From Polytrichum commune (Eukaryota; Streptophyta; Polytrichopsida; Polytrichales; Polytrichaceae): a stretch of DNA of 64,000 bases. The notes beneath the pieces are model-generated. The model was not told the DNA's origin. It saw nothing but the letters and a program-made list of their open reading frames with translations, and did no database searches. Position 1 is the first letter of the stretch. Every line of letters starts with the position of its first letter. The stretch covers positions 53,583,554 through 53,647,553 of the forward strand of contig OX485803.1 in assembly GCA_950295325.1 (NCBI GenBank), written 5' to 3'. This document shows positions 36,443 through 48,700 of this stretch, piece by piece. The translations under genes and the position numbers were made by a program.

Positions 36443-37352
36443 ATAATGTCACATGCTACACTAATCCTTTACTATCACACATTCATGTTAACACTACATA
36501 ACTCTGTAATATCACATGCACTTTGGTTACCATATGTGTGATATTACGGAGTCTAGCGTGTATTAATTTTTGACATTCAATGAAAACCCAAAAATCTCGG
36601 TTTTCTTAGAAATAGTTTAATTAGTGCTAGAGTGATAAAGGCACTACGGTATTTGAAAACGTAGTCCAATCTCTTTTAATCGTGTGTCTTTATGTTGCTT
36701 GCTCTATGATCCTCGCGGAACCACGTACCAATCAAATCTCGGGGTCCGATTATGAAAAGTAGCCACTTAAGACCCATAATTAACCTCAAGTGTTACACCC
36801 TAAACTTTGTAACATCAACCTCCATAATGTCACACATTCTCTAATATCCTGAAACCCTAGGGGATGGATGTTCGTGGTCCAAATCTCACTCCTTATTGTC
36901 ACATTTCTCTCCCTTACATCACGAAATATGTCATCAATGCAAACCACTCAAGAAGTCAATCCACACCCTCGCATTGCGCCATGTGTCAACATGTGGAGTG
37001 TCTCCTCCTTATTCTTATTCTTCTTCTTTTTCTTATGCCACTTATTGAATGTTGGTGCATGTGTCCGCCACATTGCCCGGGAAGGCCAAGTGGAGTGGAC
37101 CACTGTAGCGTAGGTGACGGGAGGACGAATTCAAATTGTCCTCACATGTCCTTTGTGTTAGGGTATTTTTTGGCGCAGAAAAATAAAAATAAAAATAAAA
37201 AATAAAATTTCCACCTTTCTTTTTTATGTCCCATAATGTCACATGCTACACTAATTCTATAGTATCACACATCCATGTTAACCACTCCAAAACTCCGTAA
37301 TATCACGTGCACTTTGGTTGCCACAGGTGTGATACTACGGAGTTCAAAGTGT
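36443..37352. repeat. Direct repeat pair upstream of ISE2
   Basis: About 36443-36560 and 37229-37352 are similar along about 120 bp: 'ataatgtcacatgctacact', 'tatcacaca', 'ccgtaatatcac', 'tgcactttggtt' and 'gtgtgat'. An R1 fragment (about 36650-36785) and the element at 36992-37115 lie between them. Confidence 0.7.
36992..37115 (+). repeat. Dispersed element shared with the RopGAP upstream region
   Basis: Carries 'gtggagtgtctcctcctt', a pyrimidine tract, 'cttatgccactt', 'gttggtgcatgtg' and 'gccacattgcccgggaaggc', matching 16667-16775 on the other strand. It lies about 600 bp before the ISE2 ATG. Confidence 0.6.
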
Positions 37353-37618
37353 ACAAGTTTCCTTGCTCCGAAATGTCAACAGACATCGAGGGTGGACGGA
37401 CAGGTCAGTGTATCCGGCTCTCACAAGTTCATCCCAGCCAGCTTATATCCGGATGGTTCTCATTCCACGTCGGACGTTCATCCGACATACGTTCATCCAT
37501 CACAACCGGCTATCTGGCCAACCCGACCGGCTGGCATGTACCTAGATGCCGGTTCTCTCCGTTCATTGGTGTGAACTGGGGACATTCCGGTTGAGTCTGG
37601 CGGCCACTTTTCGGATAA

Positions 37619-37626
37619 TATAAATA
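37619..37626 (+). promoter_or_regulatory. TATA box of ISE2
   Basis: TATAAATA lies 73 bp before the ATG at 37699. Transcription would start near 37650. It is a consensus match in the expected place, with no direct proof. Confidence 0.55.
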
Positions 37627-37698
37627 ACCAGGTATTGGATAAAGTCCGGTGGCCGGGGAAGAGGAGGACTGGGAAAATTGGATCACAATTTTTGGGCT

Positions 37699-39748
37699 AT
37701 GGCGTCAGCTACCGAGCATGCCCTGCTTCACCGCAGGACATGCTTCCCTGCCTTGCCTTTACCTTCTTTGGTCCCTGTGAATTGTTTCAGAACATGGTGT
37801 ACATTGCCGAGAAGCGCGAAAACGTTGCGAAGGTTTTGGTGTCATTTGGGGGTTCAACAAGGTTTGGGATTAGGTCAAGGTTTTTATTTGCACAGGAGAC
37901 GGGCTATTCCCACATTACTACGCGCGAAGCAGAACTTGAATGCAGATGAAGCTGTTTCATATTCATTTCCTTTCTCAGCTTCACGCGGAGGCGGCGAAGA
38001 GGCTGGAGATTTTCAGGTTGGGGATGTATCGAATCCCGGGAGACTATTTGGTGGAGATGACGAGACCGAACAAGATGATGATGATGACGATGAGGAGGAG
38101 GAGGAGGAGGAAGAAGATGGAATTTATTTTGATGACGACGAAGACGACGAAAATCCGTTTGGGGACAACGATAGCAGTGAGCTTGATGATAATGAGGAGG
38201 ACACGGAAGCTCAAATTGATATTTTCAGAAGCAGTGGCGGTGAGGGAATAATGCCCTCGACGGAAGAGAAAGTAAACAAGTTGGAAGAGTTGTGTGCGCG
38301 AGTTCGTGCGAGTGGCGAGCGCACCGTCACGCCTGAAGATATAGCGGGTCTTTATGACTTCAAGTTTGACAAATTTCAGGTTCAGTTTTTTGCACATTTC
38401 CATTGATCGTCGTGAGCATGCAGAGTGTATTGTTTGGTGCAAATTGTTTGTTATGAAGATATTAGGGGTTGTCGCGAATGTTTGGGATTTATATCGTTCT
38501 GTTCCAAGAAAATCACTTTCCTTCTATGTCCAACCCTGCGGATATTGAGTCCGATATTAATTTCTCAACATCAGGGGTTGTCACGTTATGTTCACGATAC
38601 TGTTGTTTTGCAAGAAATTGATCCTCCTTCAATGTCTAAACCAATGTTGGACTGGTATATAGGTGAATGCATGGTATCAATAATCGACATCAATAACGGT
38701 ATCAAAGAACCTTCTCGTGGGTATCAAAATTGTAATACTAGTCAAATATGATATATGGTGGGTATTTCAAGGTCAGAGAATCTTTGTACACCCAAGTCAT
38801 TATTTTAACCATTCTAAACCACATTCTAAACCATATTGATACTAGGGCGATTTCACCTAGGTATGAAGGTTCTTGCGTGGTATATAGGCCCGAATGGTAC
38901 TGAAAACAAAAATATCCTCAAATATCCAGACCCTACTGGTATCAAAAAAGGTGAATCCCTCATTACAGATACCGGAAGGGTATTAAAAAAAAATGGGATA
39001 CCAGATCAACACTGGTGTAAGCCCTAATATTGGTTTCTCAAGATTAGAGGCCACAAATGTTTTGGATACAGTTTTCTTGTAAGAAAGTCATTCTCCTTCT
39101 ATGTCTAAACCCTGTGGATGTTGAGTCTGTTATTAATTTCTCAAGTTTAGGGGTTGTCACATTATGTTTAGGATACTGTTGTTATGCGAGAAATTAATTC
39201 TCTTTCAATGTCTATACTCTGTGATATCTGATATTAACTCCCAAGATTAGAGGTCCAAAATGTTTGGGATATTGTTCTTTTCCACTAAAATTATATTTAA
39301 ACCCCTATGGATATTGAGTCGGGGGTACGACATAGTGTAGAATCTCCAGAGTCTTCAATAACATCTGTTAATCGATTACACATTTTACATTTATAGGCAT
39401 ATTGTATAGGTATCTATGCAGGATTCTCAAAGGAGAAAAAACACTTGAAAATTCACCCATCTTGAATTCTTATGTTTCCGTCTACAATTTGTGGGATGAC
39501 TCTCCACTAAAAGTTCCCTGCTATGGCTTGAGCAAGGAGTGGATATGTGTTATTACTGCATGTAGTCATAAATCCTTTGCCATGGTCATTACCTGAAAGT
39601 TTATGAAATCATTAAACACATAGTGGTTGGTTTTAATGTGGATGTCTGGGAGTTCTTCTTGACATTAATTGTGATGCATACCTAACGAGCAACAATCTGC
39701 TGTGATTGAGCAACCTAAACCTAAAGCCCTAAACCCTATGGTTTGTTT

Positions 39749-39779
<31 letters not shown>

Positions 39780-42700
39780 GTAGAGAATGGCAATCGATGG
39801 ATTTCTGGCAGGTTCGTCGCTTGTGGTGTGTGCTCCAACCAGTAGTGGAAAAACTTTGATTGCTGAGGCAGCGGCAGCTGCCACTCTTGCAAGAGGAAAG
39901 CGACTATTCTACACAACCCCTTTGAAGGCTTTGTCGAACCAAAAGCTTCGCGATTTTCGGTATGCTTTGTTAAAGTTACTGTAAATTCATGGTATTTGGT
40001 GTTAATCTATATAAAATATCACAAAAAGAGCTCTCTGATTTTCTATAGTTGAAATAAAGGGTAATGGAATTCTTCTTATATTCTCTTTCACTTACCACTC
40101 AATAAACTCTCACGTTTTTGCAGGGAACTATTTGGGGAGGAAAATGTAGGGCTGTTGACAGGGGATGCTGCAGTGAATCGGGACGCTCCTATTGTAATCA
40201 TGACGACCGAAATTCTGCGCAACATGCTATATCAAAGGTAATGTTTGATAGGACATTAGGGCGGAGTTTGTGGTTTGAAGAGTTCAGTTGGCCGTTTAGA
40301 CTTGTTATTTCTTTTTTCTTCCCAAATTTCTTGTGAAGACTTCGATCAATAAATGTCATTTGTAGACCAATAAAAGTCCTTGTATATGCATATGATCAAC
40401 GTATTTATTAACGCATATATCAGTGTTGGATTGGTATCGTCTTTTTTTGATACCAATCGGGTATCTTAAATGAGGATTTCACATATTTTGATACCAGTAG
40501 GGTATGGGTATTTGATGGTATTTTTTTTTTCTAAACCATTTGGGTATCTATACAAAGGAAGAACCTTTGCACCTAGGTAAAATTGTCCTAGTATCAATAT
40601 GTTTTAGAATGGTATTGATCCTAATAATAGCTTGAGTGTACAAAGATTCTCTCACCCTTGACATACCCTACCAAATATCAATATTTGACTGGTATCACAA
40701 TTTTAATACTCATGGGTAGGATCTTTGATACCATTATCAATGTTGATTATTGATACCCATGCATTCACCTATATACTGGTCCAACATTGGTATATATCAA
40801 TGTATACATGAAGGTACAGCTTGAGGGAGGCCTGAATTCAGTTTTGCATTTAAAATTGGCAGTGTAGGGAGCATTGAGGAAGGGGGGCGCCTCATGAATG
40901 TCGATGTTGTAGTGCTCGACGAAGTGCATTACCTCAGTGATATATCTCGTGGTACTGTGTGGGAAGAAACTGTAAGTCTTTTTGAACTTGGTCTTGCTTA
41001 TTCATATTGGCGATATTTTTGATGGCAGATTCTTCTGGTGTGCATGCAACTAAAGCAATGGGAATAATATAATTTACTTTTATCACTTGATGTTAAGGAT
41101 TCTCTCAGTCACATGACAGGGTGTGTTTGTACTGGTAAAAATTTAAGACTACCATCTAGAATTTCTATTTTGCTGACCTGCAATGTTCCACAGGTAATTT
41201 ACTGTCCAAAGGAAGTGCAACTGATTTGTCTCTCGGCCACTGTTTCCAACCCTGAGGAACTGGCAGGCTGGATTGCTCAGGTGCCCTCACTCGTCTCGTC
41301 TTGCCCTTCTAAACCTGTACATTTTTTTTGGATTTTGAGAGAAATTTTGCCATCATAGGCTACTGTATATTCATTCCTTTGGGCCACAGATTCCTTCAGA
41401 AGAGACAATAAACCTAAGGGATTGTCATAATTCTCACCTCTTAAAATGAAAAAATTCTACGTGTCATTGGATTTCAATGGCTGTTCCACTTAAGAGATTC
41501 AATCAATGCTAAGGGTATTTATTTGTGACCAAATAATCAAGATGTTACAAGATGTGAAAACCATTTTGAGGGAATTTATCATCCTCAACAACTACAAGCT
41601 GAGTTTTTGAAGGAAGGATTTTGCAAGCCAACACTTTCAGTACGTAGTGATGGTTAGGTGTTGTAGGTTTTGGCATCTGAAATTGGTGCAGCCAATTCCA
41701 AGAAATCGAAGGGTTTTTAATAATTGGTTGTGTCTATGGACAGGTTCATGGCCCTACTGAGCTTGTGACATCATCAAGACGGCCTGTCCCACTTGTTTGG
41801 CACTTCTCAACACGCTACTCCCTACTTCCGTTATTAAATGAGCAAGGGACGGAAATGAACTGGTTTGTCTATCCCTAACGGTGTTGGACTGGTATCACCT
41901 TTTTTCCATACCACTTGGGTATATGTATTGAGGAATTTTTATCTTGATTTGCTATCAGTAGGGTAAAGGTATATGAGGATTTTTTTTAAATTTTTAAATT
42001 TGTTTTCTTTTGATATCATTTGGGTCTATATCATCTAAGAACCTTGACACCTGGGAACCTTTGAATATTTGAGTAATTATTTAGGTCAATACCATCCTAG
42101 TACCATATAGAGAGTAGTATGATACTACTCTCTATTTAGTACTAGGATGATACTACTCTCTATATGGTACCAGGATGGTATTGACCTAAATGATTACTAT
42201 TCAAAGGTTCTCTCATCTTGTGATACCCACCAAGTATTAATATCTGTCTGGAATAAATATTTTAATACCAGTTGGGTAGGTTCTTTGATACCATTATTGA
42301 TATTGCAGGATTGATATTGTGTTTGCTTTGTAGGAGACTTAACCTAAGGAAAACGGAGCGTGAGAGAGACCCTGATCCTTTCTGGGAGCAATTGGACGAG
42401 TCACCACGGAAGAAGCGACGTCCGCTTGTTAAATCTGGAAGAGGGTCCAAAGAAATTGATAGTACCAAGAAACGTCGGTTTGGGGGATGGGGGGAAGCTG
42501 AAGAGCATATGTCTGATGAAGAGGTCCAGTTCCTCCGGCGTCGCCAGGTCGGTGTAGCACAAAACTCTTCTAAAAGCCTCAAATCACAAATTTTCGGAGG
42601 CACAAGTATCATGTTCAAACAATCATGTACTATTGATTACTTTTGTGCTAATTGTGTATTGAGTGTATTTTCATATATCATGTGACACATCGTGCTCTTA

Positions 42701-45700
42701 TGTAAGAATAATAAATGTATCATGACATAATCACGTTATACGCCACAAAGTGTAACTTTAATATAAAGAAATAATCTCACACTTGGATGTTTGTGATGCA
42801 TTCATCTGGCAATGTTGGGTCAAATGTGGATCTAAGAAGCTCTTCAGGTTAGGGTTCAGGGTCATTGACATGTCTGTTTGTCAAGCTCTTGTGTTAAGCA
42901 TTGCCAAGCTCTAACCAACAATCAAATTCTTCCAGTCAGTTTCAAATTCATCTGAGTGTCCTATTATGAACACTGGGTTAAGTTATCTAGGGTGTCAATA
43001 CGTGTAGTGTTCGTTACTGATAATTTTATTTTGTGCAGGTTCCACAAATTAGGGATACTCTTCAGCAGTTAAAACAACGTGACATGCTGCCGGCCATTTG
43101 GTTTATCTTCAGCCGGAAGGGCTGTGATACAGCTGTTCATTACCTCTCGGTAAGAAACATTTGTATATAATGGCAGGCAAAGCATCCTCATTGGAAGAAT
43201 CTGAAGAATCATAAATTTAGGTTAAATTTAGAGGAGTCTAGGGTTTAGTCTAGGGTTCTAGTGTCATTAATGATCTAACTCTCGCATTGTCGTGTTTGGC
43301 CAAGTAGTTTGCTCCATGATGCTATGTCTTAATCATCCAAGTGAAACCCAACCAATTCTCGCAGATGTGACAGGGCGTATTTGTCCCACTCTAATTTCTT
43401 AAAATATAGAAAGAGAACTTTGAAACTATTCTTAACAAGCTTATGTGACGAAAATGTTGCATTGTCAAAGGAAAGCTGTGTGACCTGAAGGTTGTTGCAT
43501 GGTTATCTCGTTTGAGCAAGTCTGTAATGATCATGCCTTGTTAGTGCCATTGCTCAAATTGTAACCTCTAAACTTTGATATAGTTGTAATAATTTACTGG
43601 TTTACTCAATATACACATGGTTGGATTTCAAAGGGTTAAAGTATGGTTCAAATGTTTGATTGTGAAGTGGCATGGCTATGGAAATATGGAAATATGGATG
43701 GATACATGGAAATATGGCAAGAACCGGCTTTCTAGATTTTTTTGGAGCAAAGCGAGATGCTTATACCACCCACATAGTGCAAATGTTTTCCAAATCCTTA
43801 TTGGTAACTGATTATTGAGATAGTGTCAACTCTCTAAACCCTTTCCCCACGTTCAAACATTGTTAATGTTAAGGGACTTTAGAGGGTCCCCTCTCTCCCT
43901 GTAGTTGATGGGCAATTAAGATTTATGATATGTATGTACTTGATGTGTGAGACAAGTATGTGGCATTTACCCAAGAAACTTTGAAAGCCGATTATTGAGA
44001 GAATCATTTTACAGTGGCTATAGGAGTTGCTCTAAGCTCTCGAGAATCCTATTGATGGTGTCTTTCTGACATGATTTTCCTTGTGTGTCACATAAATGAA
44101 GAATGTTACAATTTGAACTTGACAACCCTACTGCTTTGCAGGAAGCTGAGTTGTTGACAGTGGACGAGGAGCGGGAAGTACGAAAGGCAATTCGGGTTTT
44201 CCGGGATCAGTACCCAGAAGCAGTGCGGGAAGTGGGAGTTAAACCTCTTCTTCGTGGAGTGGCTGCCCATCATGCAGGTTGCTTACCAACATGGAAAGCT
44301 TTTATTGAGGAACTTTTTCAGCGTGGTTTAGTGAAGGTTGTATTTGCAACTGAGACTCTTGCTGCTGGGATCAACATGCCTGCAAGGTTTGCATTATTAT
44401 GACCTTCTAAGTCGATGAAGTCAGTGCCAATGACCTCTTTAACTATTGGCCATCTCCACATACAAAATCCTGGATACATGTTTGAATGCTGTGTCTAGTA
44501 CAAATTGTTGGTTGTCTTCTAGAGATTGTTGGAATAACTTAGGTTGGAGTGGTAGGCTTAGGCCCCCTTCACTCTAGACCTAGAGTTAAGAGCTTGAACT
44601 TGGAATTTTCGCGAGTTTCCATTCAAAGCCCAAACTTCTGAGAGCTTCATCAATCTTCAACCTTTCAATGGTTTGAGCAAGTGTAAAGTGGCCATGCTCA
44701 AAGTGAGATGTCAAGAGGGGATGGTACTAAACAAAGAAGCATTCATGACAATCCAAAGAATGCTTGAAAGCCCATTGGCTTGGGGCTTACAAAATGAGAA
44801 CTTGAACTCTGAAAATTCCTAAGCTACACCGTGGAGGTAGCTGAGGATTTTGACACAGATCTTGTCAAAAATGACCAAGAGCTTGTTGTAGTTGTTCAAA
44901 TGGCATCCATCAAGGTGCCATCTAAGAATCGTAAGCCTGGTAAAAAGTTCAAGCTCTCAAGTTGAAACCTCAAGTTTAAAATGGAATTGATTGAAGAAGC
45001 ATGCATAAAAGGCTCCTTATCACCAATGAGAAGGCTTTTTTCTTCTAACTCTCAATCTTTGAGCTCTCAACGCCTCTTATTTAAAGAGGGCTTATTTTCA
45101 GAGTCAGGTGAAGCTTGGTGAGTTAGAATATTGGTTCAACTTGTTTTTGTATGGACTTGAACTTAAATCAGTGCAATGGTATCTTCTAGATTACATGAAC
45201 ATGTCCATCATATCTTTGCATTAATTGTAACTGGAAGCGGAGGGATCTCACCATAATACAACTAAGCCTTAAACCTGAAACCCAAAACCTAAAACCTGTG
45301 TTGTTATCACTGTGCAAGTGTAGTTTATGCACTGAACTTTTTGTTGTGACCTTGCTTATTATATTGGCAGAACTACAGTGCTGGCTTCACTTAGTAAGCG
45401 TGGTGACGATGGACACAAACTTTTAAGTGCCAATGCAATGCTACAGATGGCGGGAAGGGCAGGTCGGCGAGGTATCGATGAGCAAGGTCACACAGTGGTT
45501 GTGCAAACACCATTTGAAGGTGCAGAAGACTGTTGTAAATTACTGTTTGCAGGATCGGATCCCCTTGTCTCACAATTCACAGCTACATATGGAATGGCCC
45601 TAAACTTGTTGGCTGTAAGTTCCTCTACTTTCAAATGTTGCACAAACAGCCAGTAAGAGTATAGTCCCTCAAAATCTACTTAGTTGGCACCTGGGATGGT

Positions 45701-48700
45701 TGTGGATTCCTTGAGACTTTTTATCTGTGCCCATGTGGTTTGCTGTTGAATTTCTACTGGAGCCCATAAATTGGGTTTATTGGGGTGGTTGCTTGCAGTT
45801 TGATCTTTAAAAAAGAGAGAACTAAGGTAGATGGGTCTTAAATTGTTGCTTTTTCTGACTAGACCTCTTCTGGTAGGATATGAAACACATGATTCGTAGG
45901 AAAGGGTTAGCAAATCCAAGTCAAGGCTGTGGCTGATTTCCTCGTAATTTTTGGAGCTCATATCAATATCTTGTTTAATATCAAATTGAAGATTCTTGTG
46001 CATTTTAAATGGTCATATAGGTCCCCTCAAATTTGTCAAGTAGTGAGCCTGGAATGAACATCATATTTTGAGCATGCAGTCCAATCTCATTTAAACACGT
46101 GTCTTTCTGGTATCTGTTCTTGGAGCCACGTCAAATGACATTCCACTCAAATATAGGTGTCCGATTAAGAAAAGGAATTGAATTAACTGCGTCTACCTTA
46201 AACTATCATATCTGATTGGTAACACCCTTTCCAGCCATTTTGGTTAGCATAAATGTCTGCTTCACCTCCTTATATAAAAGTTGTGGTTCTTTTCAAAATA
46301 CTGGTTTACTTGTGACAGCTTAAACACTAGGCATTTACATATGGGGTTTAGATTAGATGGCCCTTTCTTAACTGATAAGATAAAAATGTGTGGAGCTCAA
46401 AGTTACAGTGATTTATAATCAGGTGGCGATTGGCTCCCATTTACCTGTACATCATTTGGCTGAATTTAATTTTTAACTTGCAGGGAGCAAGGGTTGTAGT
46501 CACTGACCCATCTTCACCCGAGGGAGCTGGGACGATGGTAAGAAAAGGAAGAAGTCTTGATGAAGCTCGTGCACTAATTGAACAAAGTTTCGGGAACTAT
46601 GTGGGGAGTGAGGTGATGGTTGCGGCGAAGCAGCAATTGGCAAGGTTGCAGAATGAAATCCAGCGGTTAGAGGCAGAAACAACAGATGCTGGAAAAATTG
46701 ACACCCTTGAAAGTCGTCTGACACGGGAAGAATTGCACGAGTTTTTGACATTGAAGGAACAAGTGAAGGTGGGTTCTTTCCAATGTTATATTCTTATTAA
46801 TAATGGTGGCAAGGAACCTATCTGACTGGCATCAAAATTGTAATACCAGTTAGATACTGAAACTTGTGGGTATCAAGATGAGAGGGTCTTTCTATACCTG
46901 AGTCATTATTTGGGTTAATACCATCCTAATACCACATTGATACTAGGGCACTTTTACCTAGGTATGAAGGTTCTTGCATGGTATGTAGACCTGAAAGGTA
47001 TTGAAACAAAAATATCTTCAAATAACTGTATCCTACTGGATCAATTTTTTTTGTAAGTTCCTCATTATATTCACCCACATGATAACTAAAATAGGTGATA
47101 CAAGTCCAACATCGCTTCTTTCTTCTTTAAACAGCTCAGTTGAATATTGACTCTAATTACTTTGACTTAAAAATCTGAGAATTGACGGTTTTTGAGGTGT
47201 TGACAGGAAGCCAAACGGGTGATGCGGGAGCAAAGGCGAGAATTGGAAGCCCTGCGAGTCGCAACAGTGCAACCTTTGCTTGATGAACCCAACGAAGATC
47301 AGCCACCTTTCATTTGTTTGTCGTTTTTCGACCATTGCACTGGAGAGGAGAAACTGGTTCCTTCCCTTTTTGTTGGAAGTGTACCTTGTCCTCCTTTTGT
47401 TCATGACTTATTAGCGGTAAGTTTTTCAACCATATTCCTCTGACTGAATTCAAGTTACACATCTTGTTAAGTTTCTATTGGTCCACATGTGGTGCCTTAT
47501 TGATTTTGGAAGGTGTAGGTTATCCTTTGCACGATCTTGTCTTTGGTAATTGTTCAAGTGTAAACATCTCAAATCCATATTGAAGTCTTTAATCTGTGAA
47601 GTAGTAGCATATGCTCGTATGTCATCTGCCATAATGGATTTTGGCCAGTACCTAACAATGCTACAATCCATACAATGGAAATTAAAATATCAGATTGAGT
47701 TTGAAGATAGTTGTGATGTCATATACCTGAAGGTGCTTCATGGTTCATCTTTTTGGATGCCTTACTATAATTTTCATTTGGGATTTGAGTGGGTTTCAAG
47801 CAAGGTAAGAACTGCCATGTGGCAAAACTTGACAAATAATTTTCAATAAAAAGCTGAGTCTGAAGCACTCTATGGTAGTACTCCTGGAGTAATGTAGACT
47901 AAAGTTAACAAAGTAGATCAAATTTGTATGTACACGTAACAGCTGAAACGAGCGATTGCTGTTGATCATCATGATTTTGAAAGTATAGTATTGCAAGCTT
48001 TTGTGGTCATGTGGAATTCACTGATCTTTTGAGGTGTTAAGGGCTTAGGGTTTAGGGGTTAGGGTTCGAAACCTAAATATACTACAGTGTATAAGATGTT
48101 GTTTCTGAATGTTTAGGTATGATTTTTATTTACTTTTAAAAAATTTGCAGGCAGGAAGGAATGAAGATGAGACCACAGATCCTGATGGGAACCAAGTGCA
48201 TGAATTCTCAGGGGAGGAGACGCCGGATTCTGAAGTCTGTCACTACGTCGGTCTGGGATCCGATAACAGTTGGTACATGTTCACTGGGAAAAGTGTCAAA
48301 AGTGTTCATGTTAACGGAAGGATTTTTGGAGACACGGAGCCAGGTGAGAAACCTGTAGGAGCAATTTTGAAGGAGAAGCTTAGGGTTGGGAATTGGACAT
48401 GGAAGAATCTGGGACGATCGGGGTCGGGACCTCTCAGTTGTGTTTGGTCAGCTGACAGCTCTATGGACACGTGGGCTTGGGGTTGTCAAGTGCCTATTTT
48501 GAGTGAACTTTCTAGCAACCATGAGGTATTATTAATATCATCAATTTCGGCAGATTCCATTGGTGATTCTGATCTCTATTGCTTCCCTCTAATTTATCGC
48601 TCGAGTTTATCTGAGGATGTAAATGCTTCATCTTTGAATCAGTTATCTTCTCTCAATCTGAAAGTCTTCTGCTCCCCTGTTACCGATATCTGTACGTGAC

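Noticed and set aside
37678-37698. Upstream extension of ISE2 by seven codons
   Set aside because: The extension starts at TTG; the first ATG in frame is at 37699.
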